Source: Lachnoclostridium sp. UBA2905 (GTDB lineage: Bacteria; Bacillota; Clostridia; Lachnospirales; Lachnospiraceae). Taken from it: a stretch of DNA of 13,198 nt. Each line of letters opens with the position of its first letter. Positions within the stretch are counted from its first letter, which is position 1. Below are positions 6,512 to 13,182 of this stretch, in pieces. The notes beneath the pieces are model-generated. The model made no database searches and was not told the origin of the DNA. It saw nothing but the letters and a program-made list of their open reading frames with translations. The DNA is taken from positions 31,145-44,342 of the forward strand of contig DEDL01000036.1 of NCBI GenBank assembly GCA_002349525.1, given 5' to 3'. The translations under genes were made by a program, and so were the position numbers.

Positions 6512-8257
6512 TTACTTGTTGCGTGGTTCAAAGCCAATGGCATCAAACTTACATCTCTTCATGCACAAGCCACAGCCGTTACACATTGTTTCATCAATTG
6601 TAACTGTTCCATCCTCATTCTTTGTAAGAGCAGGACAACCAGGCACAAGACATACTCCACATTTTTTACACTTTTCAGGAATTGCAAAACATTTTCCTTT
6701 TGGAACAAATGACTTGAGAAGTGCACATGGTGACTTGGCTATAATAACTGATACAGCCTCTCTTTGTGTTTCTCTCTTAACAACCTTTTCAAGCTCATCT
6801 ATATCAAATGCATCAACCTCATAAACATTCTCAACACCAATTGACTTGCAAAGATTATATATATTAATCATATATGTTGTCTCGCCCTTAAGTGTTTTTC
6901 CTGTTGCTGGATGGTCCTGATGACCTGTCATACCGGTTGTAGAGTTATCAAGTATAATAACTGTTCCTGTTGCCTTGTTATAAACCATGTTCATAAGTGA
7001 ATTAATTCCTGTATGAAGGAACGTAGAATCACCAATTACAGCAACCCAGTTTTTCACATAATCTTTTCCCTTTGCTTTTTCCATACCATGTAATGTAGAG
7101 ATACTTGCTCCCATACATACATTTGTCTCAACAACATTAAGAGGTGCAACAGCTCCAAGTGTATAGCATCCAATATCTCCTGCTCCATGTAACTTAAGTT
7201 TTTTAAGAACAGAATATACACTTCTATGTGGACATCCCGGACAAAGGATAGGTGGTCTTGCAGGTACATCTGCTGCCTTCTTAATATCACAGGCATCACC
7301 ATTAAGGACACTTCTTAACATATTGGCACTATATTCTCCCTGAACAGTAAATAAATCTTTTCCAGATGCTTTTATTCCCCAGGACTTAACCTGTTCTTCT
7401 ATAACAGGCTCAAGTTCTTCAACAATAATAAGCTTATCAACCTTAGAAGCAAATTCCTTAATAAGCTTTTCAGGTAATGGGTGAACAAGTCCAAGCTTTA
7501 ACACAGATGCCTCAGGAAGAGCTTCCTTTACATACTGATAGGCTATTCCACTTGTTATAACACCTATTGATGTATCATTGTATGATACTGTATTTATCTC
7601 CATATGGCAGGCATCCTCTGCCATTTTTTTAAGTCTTTCTTCAACAAATATATGTCTCTTTTTAGCATTCATAGGCATCATGACATTCTTTGCAAAATTA
7701 TGTTCATATACCTTATCCTCCGGACATACTCTGTCCTCGGGATTAACCACACCCTGTGAATGTGAAAGACGTGTAGTAGTTCTTAATATTACAGGTGTGT
7801 CATATTTTTCACTGTACTCAAAGGCAAGCTTTGTAAATTTTCTTGCTTCCTCACTATCTGAAGGTTCAATTACAGGAACCATTGCAGCCCTGGCAACCAT
7901 ACGTGTATCCTGCTCATTCTGTGAGCTGTATATTCCGGGATCGTCAGCCACTACTACAACAAGACCTCCGTTAACTCCACTGTAAGCACATGTATATAAT
8001 GGATCAGCTGCAACATTAAGACCAACATGCTTCATAGAAGCCATTGATCTTGTACCAGCCTGTGAAGCACCAATGGCTACTTCCATAGCTACCTTCTCAT
8101 TAGGTGACCATTCAGCATATACTTCATCATACTTTGCAATATTTTCACTTACTTCCGTACTTGGTGTTCCCGGGTATGCCGCAGAAACCTTAACCCCTGC
8201 CTCATACGCTCCTCTGGCAATTGCTTCATTGCCAAGCATTATCTTTGAATTACTCAT
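6512..8257 (-). CDS. iorA: Indolepyruvate ferredoxin oxidoreductase, alpha subunit
   Basis: IorA is the thiamine-diphosphate and iron-sulfur subunit that catalyses aryl-pyruvate decarboxylation, CoA acylation and ferredoxin reduction. Using the start chosen here it has 581 residues, in the usual range of 580-640. The pyrimidine-binding region runs from about 6 to 165 (AAYPGTPSTEV 27-37, EWSPNEKVAMEVA 49-61). CPGCPHR is at 339-345. The ThDP diphosphate-binding segment is VIGDSTFLHTG (407-417) with LDNSTTGMTGHQ (436-447). A C-terminal two-cluster ferredoxin domain has Cys530, 533, 536, 541 and Cys559, 562, 565, 569, enough for two 4Fe-4S clusters. The ATG at 8255-8257 is preferred because AGGAG lies 11 bases upstream; an in-frame ATG at 8276-8278 has no ribosome site. 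It heads the ior operon and has its own promoter. Confidence 0.95.
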   Translation of the reverse strand: MSNSKIMLGNEAIARGAYEAGVKVSAAYPGTPSTEVSENIAKYDEVYAEWSPNEKVAMEVAIGASQAGTRSMASMKHVGLNVAADPLYTCAYSGVNGGLVVVVADDPGIYSSQNEQDTRMVARAAMVPVIEPSDSEEARKFTKLAFEYSEKYDTPVILRTTTRLSHSQGVVNPEDRVCPEDKVYEHNFAKNVMMPMNAKKRHIFVEERLKKMAEDACHMEINTVSYNDTSIGVITSGIAYQYVKEALPEASVLKLGLVHPLPEKLIKEFASKVDKLIIVEELEPVIEEQVKSWGIKASGKDLFTVQGEYSANMLRSVLNGDACDIKKAADVPARPPILCPGCPHRSVYSVLKKLKLHGAGDIGCYTLGAVAPLNVVETNVCMGASISTLHGMEKAKGKDYVKNWVAVIGDSTFLHTGINSLMNMVYNKATGTVIILDNSTTGMTGHQDHPATGKTLKGETTYMINIYNLCKSIGVENVYEVDAFDIDELEKVVKRETQREAVSVIIAKSPCALLKSFVPKGKCFAIPEKCKKCGVCLVPGCPALTKNEDGTVTIDETMCNGCGLCMKRCKFDAIGFEPRNK

Positions 8258-8297
8258 AATTATGTATTCTCCTGACATTATAATTTAAAAATTAGGC

Positions 8298-8333
8298 TAT
8301 TATGTACAGGCTTTTTGCCCTCCTTACATAATA
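8298..8333. repeat. Long inverted repeat covering the iorA -10 box (operator or terminator)
   Basis: TATTATGTA (8298-8306) and TACATAATA (8325-8333) are perfect 9-base inverted arms. Allowing one bulged C (8307), AGG/CCT (8308-8310 with 8322-8324) extends the stem to 12 pairs around an 11-base loop. The right arm contains the iorA -10 hexamer, and only part of the repeat would be in the iorA transcript, which favours a DNA operator. As RNA from the upstream surface-protein gene it could also form a hairpin followed by GCCTAATTTTT, a weak terminator for that gene. Both roles could apply. Confidence 0.55.
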
Positions 8334-8356
8334 CCTTTTTTCAGACTAAAAATCAA
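8328..8356 (-). promoter_or_regulatory. Promoter of the iorA-iorB-ligase operon
   Basis: On the minus strand, TTGATT (8351-8356), a 17-base spacer and TATTAT (8328-8333) form a sigma-A type promoter with initiation near 8321. This gives a leader of about 65 bases. The -10 box is entirely inside one arm of the inverted repeat at 8298-8333. The promoter lies just beyond the stop codon (8364-8366) of the upstream surface-protein gene. Confidence 0.65.
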
Positions 8357-8363
8357 TGAAATG

Positions 8364-10952
8364 TCACTTCTTTTTACGCCATTTTGCATATAAAACATAA
8401 TCTCTATGCCTTGTTTTTTTAATTGCCTTAACTCTGTATTTTGGTTTAAGAGATTTTTTCGAATACCAGCCAAGAAATATATAACCCGGTCTCTTTGCAT
8501 TTTTAAGTTTAAAATGATCCCCTCGCATATATGCCTTGCGGTTTTTCGAATTATTTTTACCACCTCTTGGATGATATTTTATACTGTAGCCTACTATAAT
8601 TTTACAGCTTGCTGATTTTCTTGAGAATTCATTTATAGCTGTAATATAGCACTTCCCGCCTCTTTTTGCAGTTACGACTCCCTTTCTGTTAACAACTGCT
8701 ACTTTTCTATTTGAAGACTGCCATGAAATCTGTGCATTGCTTGCATTAGAAGGTGTAACCTTTACCTTAAGCTTTTTCTTTTTGCCTCTTTTCATAACAA
8801 TTGATTTTTTATTAAGGCTTATCTTCTTTACAATGTGCATGGATCTGTCTGTAACCTTATTGGTGTTTATCTTACTGATATTCACCGTTACACTTTTTGA
8901 AAGACCAGGATTACTTCTTGCAGCTGCAGTAATTGTAATCTTACCCTTCTTTTTAACCCTGCAAACAGTTACATTCTCTCCTGAACGGCTCACACTTCTT
9001 CTGGCATTGTATATATCTGATTCACCGCTTATCTTCCAGACAATATAATTATCATCAACATTATTTCCTAATGACGCCGCCAGCACAATATCAGTTCCAC
9101 TGGTGCTTGTTATATTAACATCCATCTGGCTTTCTGCTGACAGCACTATAATATCTGCCCTGTTAAACAACTGATAATTCTTCTTATGCACATTGACCCA
9201 GGCAGCAATTTCTCCGGCTCTTACAGCCGAAATCCTGTCGTTTAATTCCTCATTTTTAATATCAGGATACATTTCCCTGAGTGTATCCTTTACTTTTGCA
9301 GCATAGGTAAGATCAAAGCTGTCTCCAAATATAGTTCCAATATTTTCATAAGCATCATTACCATTATACTGTTTTGGCAGGGCAGTAAATGAATTCTTTA
9401 TCTCAGGTTTTCCTGCATCCCAAACTGCATTGCCACTAAAAAGCATTTTTACCTTGTCATTCAGAAAATTATCATTGTGGTTTGCATATACAAGAATATC
9501 CGGAGCAATCCCTTGATCAGACACTTTTTTTCTACTCTCCGAGGTAATTATATAGGCCTCACAACCATCATCCACCTTTTCTAAAGGAACATCATATTTG
9601 TCAAATGAATAGAACCATACAATTGTTTCAAATGACTTTCCCGCTGCTACATTAACCTTACCGTCACACATAACACTGTTGATTCCGGCATGACTTGTTG
9701 TTCCTGAGGCAACCCTTGATTTGACTCCCTCTGCTACTACCTCAACTATATATGGAATGCCTGCAGTCATTGCAGAAAATGAAACGGCATCAATCCTTGC
9801 CCCCTTATCCCCTGCTGTGTATATTCTGCTCATTCCGGTAAGTCCTGAATGTTTTTCAATATCTGTAATTGGATTTATCATATCACCAAATATGTCTTCA
9901 TAATTCTTCATATTATAGTCGGAATTAACAGCAAATGATCCTCCGGGAACATGGTTACTGATGACCATATCCTTTTTCAGTTCTTCATCATCTGCACATA
10001 TGAAATTATCATCATTCCAGCCCGTTAGAACATAATATTCATTCTTTCCCTTATTACTAACGGTACAGCTTACTGCTCCATATGTATAAATATAATTCTT
10101 AACAGCCTCTTCATATATATCCTCACCTTCAGGAACATATAAAACCTCTTCTACTGAAGGAAGTGCACTCCTGTCACCATATACACTGCCAGTTGTATTA
10201 TCCACTGTAGTACCGGCTCTTAATGTGTATCCTGTATTATCACATCCGGAAATACCATCAACCTTTATATAATATTCACCTTCCCCAAGCTCAAATGATA
10301 TTTTCTGGGAATATCCATATTCTGATGTTGCAAGTACATTCATATCCTTATTAAGAAGAGTAAGTCCACACAAACTTTTCTCACTGTAATCAAGAGTAAA
10401 TGTCATGTCTGTTCTCTTATTCAATGAAAATGAATAATAATCGCATTCACCATCCTTCTCTATTTTTTCCCTGAAAAGTCCGGGAACATTTATCTCATAT
10501 GCATTAATCTTTTTTTCAAAAAATGTATATTCATATATAGTTACATCGCTATAATACTTCTTACCATTCTTTTCAAGTATACATACTGTTTTAAGCTCAG
10601 TTATCTCGTCATCATCCCCACCCGTACCCAAAACAGCATTTTTCTTCAATTCATCATATTTTATAGCTTCATTATATAATATGGAATTTTCTCCCGGCAT
10701 ACTTCCATCAAGAGTGTAGTATATTTTTCCACCCTTTGTTGCAGTTGACAAGGTAACAGATCTTTTATAATCAATATTACCTGATGGAATATCAGACACT
10801 GCTCTGTCGCATACAATATCAGCTTCCTTATCCTCTGTCTGGCCAGCATAAACCACATATCCAGGCAGATCACCAGACACAGACGCCAGCATACATGCAC
10901 TAAGACCGACACAAAAACACCTTTTTACAAATGAATTCTTAAAACCTAACAT
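8364..10952 (-). CDS. Secreted modular surface protein with decayed C1-peptidase/lectin-like segment, Ig-like domains and basic InlB-type C-terminus
   Basis: This 862-residue exported protein starts with a signal peptide (residues 1 to about 37: basic start, hydrophobic 12-27, cleavage probably after YAG). Domains I infer by eye are: a CHB_HEX_C-like beta domain with GGKIYYTLDGS (74-84); a PPC-like domain (about 150-247; GEGEYYIKVDG 223-233); a region (268-470) resembling the second half of clostridial papain-type peptidases plus their lectin-like tail (YGAVSCTV, YYVLTGWNDDNF, IDAVSFSAM); Ig-like Big_2 domains near 600-693 and 708-787; and an InlB/Listeria-Bacteroides-type repeat (789-857; GYIFLGWY, LYAKW). 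The C-terminus is very Lys/Arg-rich and lacks LPXTG or a membrane anchor, so wall binding may be electrostatic. ATG at 10950-10952 is chosen because GAAAGGAAG precedes it; the upstream TTG at 10971-10973 has no site. The role is unknown; adhesion or wall attachment is inference. No clear promoter was found. Confidence 0.8.
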   Translation of the reverse strand: MLGFKNSFVKRCFCVGLSACMLASVSGDLPGYVVYAGQTEDKEADIVCDRAVSDIPSGNIDYKRSVTLSTATKGGKIYYTLDGSMPGENSILYNEAIKYDELKKNAVLGTGGDDDEITELKTVCILEKNGKKYYSDVTIYEYTFFEKKINAYEINVPGLFREKIEKDGECDYYSFSLNKRTDMTFTLDYSEKSLCGLTLLNKDMNVLATSEYGYSQKISFELGEGEYYIKVDGISGCDNTGYTLRAGTTVDNTTGSVYGDRSALPSVEEVLYVPEGEDIYEEAVKNYIYTYGAVSCTVSNKGKNEYYVLTGWNDDNFICADDEELKKDMVISNHVPGGSFAVNSDYNMKNYEDIFGDMINPITDIEKHSGLTGMSRIYTAGDKGARIDAVSFSAMTAGIPYIVEVVAEGVKSRVASGTTSHAGINSVMCDGKVNVAAGKSFETIVWFYSFDKYDVPLEKVDDGCEAYIITSESRKKVSDQGIAPDILVYANHNDNFLNDKVKMLFSGNAVWDAGKPEIKNSFTALPKQYNGNDAYENIGTIFGDSFDLTYAAKVKDTLREMYPDIKNEELNDRISAVRAGEIAAWVNVHKKNYQLFNRADIIVLSAESQMDVNITSTSGTDIVLAASLGNNVDDNYIVWKISGESDIYNARRSVSRSGENVTVCRVKKKGKITITAAARSNPGLSKSVTVNISKINTNKVTDRSMHIVKKISLNKKSIVMKRGKKKKLKVKVTPSNASNAQISWQSSNRKVAVVNRKGVVTAKRGGKCYITAINEFSRKSASCKIIVGYSIKYHPRGGKNNSKNRKAYMRGDHFKLKNAKRPGYIFLGWYSKKSLKPKYRVKAIKKTRHRDYVLYAKWRKKK

Positions 10953-11022
10953 AATTTTCTTCCTTTCGTACAATAACGTCTATCATTTTATCACAATGCC
11001 TTCCTTTTATCCAGCAAAAATA

Positions 11023-11051
11023 TTGACATATCTTCATTAATGAAATACGAT
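11023..11051 (+). promoter_or_regulatory. Promoter of the lipoprotein gene with a palindrome in the spacer
   Basis: A perfect TTGACA (11023-11028), a 17-base spacer and TACGAT (11046-11051) suggest initiation near 11058, leaving a leader of about 70 bases. The perfect 12-base palindrome TTCATTAATGAA (11033-11044) lies wholly inside the spacer, where a bound dimeric regulator would block RNA polymerase. The region also lies upstream of the divergent surface-protein gene. Confidence 0.6.
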
Positions 11052-11128
11052 ATATTTAAATCGCCTACAAATAATACTAGTGTGTGATTTGAATTTTCAG
11101 CATGATATAGTGAAAGGATATGTAATAG

Positions 11129-11728
11129 ATGAAATCTAAGAAAATGATAACCGGAAAAATTGTCTCTGCTGCTCTTATTTTTGCACTTTCAGTTTCATTA
11201 ACAGCATGTGGAAGCAATACTGAAAATAATACAGATAAAAGCAACACAGAATCTTCTGAAGATGCCGGAGCATCCTCTACAGATACTGAAGATGTTGATA
11301 TAAACATTTCTGACAAAGAAAAGGAATTTTCAACAGATGATATGAAAATAACCCTTAACGAAGATTTTTCAACAGATAAGCTTGATAATTTTGATATGTA
11401 TGTAAGCTCAAACTACTGTATAGGTCTCTTCCTGAAGGAAACAAAAGATGAGGTTACAGCTGCAGACGGGTCCCTTTCTTCTTTGGATGATTATGTGAAT
11501 AATATTATGACAAAGTCACAGATTAAAGCAGATGTATCAGAATATAATGAAAACACCAGATTCTTTTCCTGGGACAAGGAAATTAATGATACAACATACA
11601 AATATGCTGCATATGCAAGCGAACGCGGTGACTCATATTATCTTGTACAGTTTGTTACAACAGTACCTACATTTGACAAGTTAAAAGATACCTTCAATAA
11701 GTTTTACGACTCATTTGAAGCCAACTAG
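11129..11728 (+). CDS. Predicted lipoprotein with acidic Ser/Thr linker, function unknown
   Basis: This 199-residue protein has a typical lipoprotein signal peptide: MKSKK basic start, hydrophobic residues 11-24, and lipobox LTAC with Cys27 as the lipidated residue. It should be anchored to the outer face of the membrane. Residues about 28-62 form a Ser/Thr/Asn/Asp/Glu-rich linker. Residues about 66-199 form a compact alpha/beta domain (STDDMKITL, ISDK, FFSWDKEI, KYAAYASERGDSYYLVQF, then a helical end FDKLKDTFNKFYDSF). That pattern resembles small lipid-anchored PsbP/DUF-type domains seen in clostridia, but I cannot name the family. The ATG is preceded by AAAGGA ten bases upstream. It appears monocistronic: the next gene has its own promoter 50-70 bases downstream. 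It has no link to the neighbouring transporter gene beyond proximity. Confidence 0.85.
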   Translation: MKSKKMITGKIVSAALIFALSVSLTACGSNTENNTDKSNTESSEDAGASSTDTEDVDINISDKEKEFSTDDMKITLNEDFSTDKLDNFDMYVSSNYCIGLFLKETKDEVTAADGSLSSLDDYVNNIMTKSQIKADVSEYNENTRFFSWDKEINDTTYKYAAYASERGDSYYLVQFVTTVPTFDKLKDTFNKFYDSFEAN

Positions 11729-11759
11729 GCCTTGATCCTTCCTAATCTGGTATTATAAA

Positions 11760-11815
11760 TTTATATCAAAATGAACATTGTATCAATATCAGTTGTGAAT
11801 ATAATTTGATATAAA
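11760..11815. repeat. 11-base inverted repeat bracketing the S-component promoter
   Basis: TTTATATCAAA (11760-11770) and TTTGATATAAA (11805-11815) are perfect inverted arms separated by 34 bases. The left arm lies just upstream of the likely -35 box and the right arm covers the end of the -10 box and the start site. A related half site, TATCAATATCA, lies between them (11781-11791). It is followed by A residues, not T, so it is not a rho-independent terminator of the lipoprotein gene. A looped operator for a dimeric or tetrameric repressor fits best. Confidence 0.55.
11778..11805 (+). promoter_or_regulatory. Promoter of the ECF S-component gene
   Basis: A perfect TATAAT (11800-11805) is preceded at 16 bases by the weak -35 TTGTAT (11778-11783). 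Initiation near 11812 leaves a short leader of about 23 bases that contains the strong ribosome site GGAGGG (11822-11827). There is no room for a riboswitch in this leader, so control is more likely at the DNA level through the flanking inverted repeat. Confidence 0.55.
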
Positions 11816-11834
11816 AAAACTGGAGGGAAAAATT

Positions 11835-12389
11835 ATGAAAGAATCATCAGCTACATCTAATATTATTACCAAAACAGGAACTTACAGAATTACACTTTCT
11901 GCACTTTTTGCAGCACTCGCTTGTATTGGAACTCTTATTATTCAGATACCAACTCCTACCAATGGATATGTGAATGTGGGTGACTGCTTTGTTATACTTG
12001 CAGGTTTATGTCTCGGACCAGTATATGGTGGTCTTGCAGCCGGAATCGGATCTATGCTTTCTGATGTAATATCAGGTTATATGATTTACGCTCCTGCCAC
12101 ATTTATAATCAAGCTTATCATGGCAGTCCTTGCATATTACATTTTCAACTTCTTAGCTTCAAAATTAAAAACCGGAAAAATCGCTGCATCAATAGTTTCT
12201 GCTTTTGTAGCAGAAATAGTAATGGTTGCCGGTTATTTCGCATACGAAGCAATAGTAGTCGGCTATGGACTTGGGGCAGCCGTTGGAATTCCAGGCAATT
12301 TGGTTCAGGGATTATTTGCACTTATTCTGGCACCTGTTGTATATAATCTTATATTTAAAGATCCAAGAATCAGTATATATCAGAAATAA
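11835..12389 (+). CDS. ECF transporter S component (substrate-binding membrane subunit)
   Basis: S components give substrate specificity to energy-coupling-factor vitamin importers and dock onto a shared EcfT/EcfA module, which is not encoded here. The 184-residue protein has about six hydrophobic segments, the normal S-component size. The first helix carries the small-residue pattern LSALFAALACIG (21-32) used for EcfT contact. GYVNVGDCFVILAGLCLGPVYGGLAAGIGS (44-73) followed by LSDVISGYMIYAPATFIIK (75-93) is typical of the PF07155-type (ECF-riboflavin-like) family. This family label does not establish riboflavin as substrate, and the short leader rules out a visible FMN riboswitch. The ATG has GGAGGG seven bases upstream. 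The DUF436 gene follows after 72 bases on the same strand and may share regulation. Substrate: unknown. Confidence 0.88.
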   Translation: MKESSATSNIITKTGTYRITLSALFAALACIGTLIIQIPTPTNGYVNVGDCFVILAGLCLGPVYGGLAAGIGSMLSDVISGYMIYAPATFIIKLIMAVLAYYIFNFLASKLKTGKIAASIVSAFVAEIVMVAGYFAYEAIVVGYGLGAAVGIPGNLVQGLFALILAPVVYNLIFKDPRISIYQK

Positions 12390-12394
12390 TTATC

Positions 12395-12446
12395 AGTAAA
12401 TTTACTTCAACAATTACTTCTTATAATTAATTGATTCTTATAATTA
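12395..12446 (+). promoter_or_regulatory. Palindrome plus direct repeat upstream of the DUF436 gene
   Basis: The 72-base gap holds a perfect 12-base palindrome AGTAAATTTACT (12395-12406). It is followed by two exact copies of TTCTTATAATTA (12418-12429 and 12435-12446) with a 17-base period. Each copy includes a TATAAT. The first TATAAT (12422-12427) is the better -10 candidate, since the second would place the start on the ribosome site; its possible -35, TTTACT (12401-12406), lies inside the palindrome but at a short 15-base spacing. Promoter assignment is therefore tentative. Confidence 0.4.
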
Positions 12447-12461
12447 TGGGAGGAATATATT

Positions 12462-13079
12462 ATGGAAGAAACTAAATCAACAAAACACGTAATAGCTGCC
12501 AACCATATGGCAACTACAGAATTTGACAATGACTTTTTAAATAAGATAAAAATCGAGGCACATGATGCCACAGAAGAGCTCTGTAAGATTGCAAAGCTCA
12601 CTAAGGGAAGTCTTCTTGTAATCGGCTGTTCTTCAAGTGAAGTTGCTGGCGAAAAAATCGGAACATTTTCCAGTCCCGATGTTGCACAGGCTCTTTTTGA
12701 AGGAATCACATCCGTTACTAATCCTCTTGGCATAAGGCTTGCTGCCCAGTGCTGCGAGCATCTTAACAGGGCAATTATTGTTGATGGTGCACTTCATTCA
12801 TATGATGATCTTGTAAATGTTGTTCCACAGCCTAAGGCAGGTGGTTCATTTGCCACATGTGCTTACCACTCATTTACTTCTCCTATTGCACTTGAGCATA
12901 TTAAAGCAGATGCCGGAATCGATATAGGTGGAACACTTATAGGCATGCACCTTAAGCCTGTGGCAGTTCCTGTACGCCTTGGCATCAGAACAATAGGATG
13001 TGCAAATATAACAGCAGCACGTACAAGGCCAAAATTCATTGGCGGAATACGTGCAGCATACGATGAAAATCTTCTTTAA
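12462..13079 (+). CDS. UPF0340/DUF436 (YwlG, TIGR01440) family protein
   Basis: This is a conserved cytoplasmic protein of unknown biochemical function, present in many Firmicutes. Family blocks are intact: LLVIGCSSSEVAGEKIG (51-67), LAAQCCEHLNRA (93-104) with a Cys-Cys-Glu-His cluster, PKAGGSFA (124-131), GTLIGMHLKPVAVPVR (157-172) and RTRPKFIGGIRAAY (187-200). The 205-residue length is about 20 longer than usual, through a polar N-terminal extension (1-20). The ATG at 12462 is supported by GGGAGG eight bases upstream; the internal Met16 has none. In Bacillus subtilis the orthologue ywlG lies next to glyA, but here the neighbour is an ECF S component. The conserved Cys, His and Glu residues suggest a metal or catalytic site, which is inference. 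No homologue with proven activity is known to me. Confidence 0.92.
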   Translation: MEETKSTKHVIAANHMATTEFDNDFLNKIKIEAHDATEELCKIAKLTKGSLLVIGCSSSEVAGEKIGTFSSPDVAQALFEGITSVTNPLGIRLAAQCCEHLNRAIIVDGALHSYDDLVNVVPQPKAGGSFATCAYHSFTSPIALEHIKADAGIDIGGTLIGMHLKPVAVPVRLGIRTIGCANITAARTRPKFIGGIRAAYDENLL

Positions 13080-13120
13080 GAGATATTATTTAATTAGTAA
13101 GCTATTTTTGTTTTGTCAAA

Positions 13121-13182
13121 ATGATTATAGGAATCAGGTAATCAGCTCATAACTTTTGATTACTGAATTTCCCCACAATCAT
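13121..13182. repeat. Long imperfect hairpin at the right edge, nature unknown
   Basis: GGAATCAGGTAATCA (13130-13144) pairs with TGATTACTGAATTTCC (13157-13172) to give about 14 pairs with three single-base bulges and a 12-base loop. ATGATT (13121-13126) and AATCAT (13177-13182) can close it further. It lies 40 bases after the DUF436 stop codon. Neither strand has a clear T-tract directly after the stem, so it is a poor standard terminator. It may be a transcript 3' end, an operator, or the leader of a gene to the right. Confidence 0.4.

Noticed and set aside
7578..7985. Plus-strand open frame of 135 codons
   Set aside because: Antisense to iorA, whose motifs are intact across this interval; the low-complexity Ser/Thr translation and missing ribosome site mark it as a shadow.
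8258..8278. Upstream ATG for iorA (adding seven residues)
   Set aside because: No ribosome site precedes it, while AGGAG (8269-8273) lies just inside the extension and is placed for the ATG at 8255-8257.
8298..8340. Plus-strand reading of the 8298-8333 hairpin plus the T-run at 8336-8341 as a terminator
   Set aside because: The hairpin and T-run look good on the plus strand, but no rightward gene lies upstream, so there is no transcript for it to end except antisense RNA.
10950..10973. Upstream TTG start for the surface protein (adding seven residues)
   Set aside because: The TTG has no ribosome site, and the added codons contain the GAAAGGAAG site that serves the ATG at 10950-10952, after which a typical signal peptide begins.
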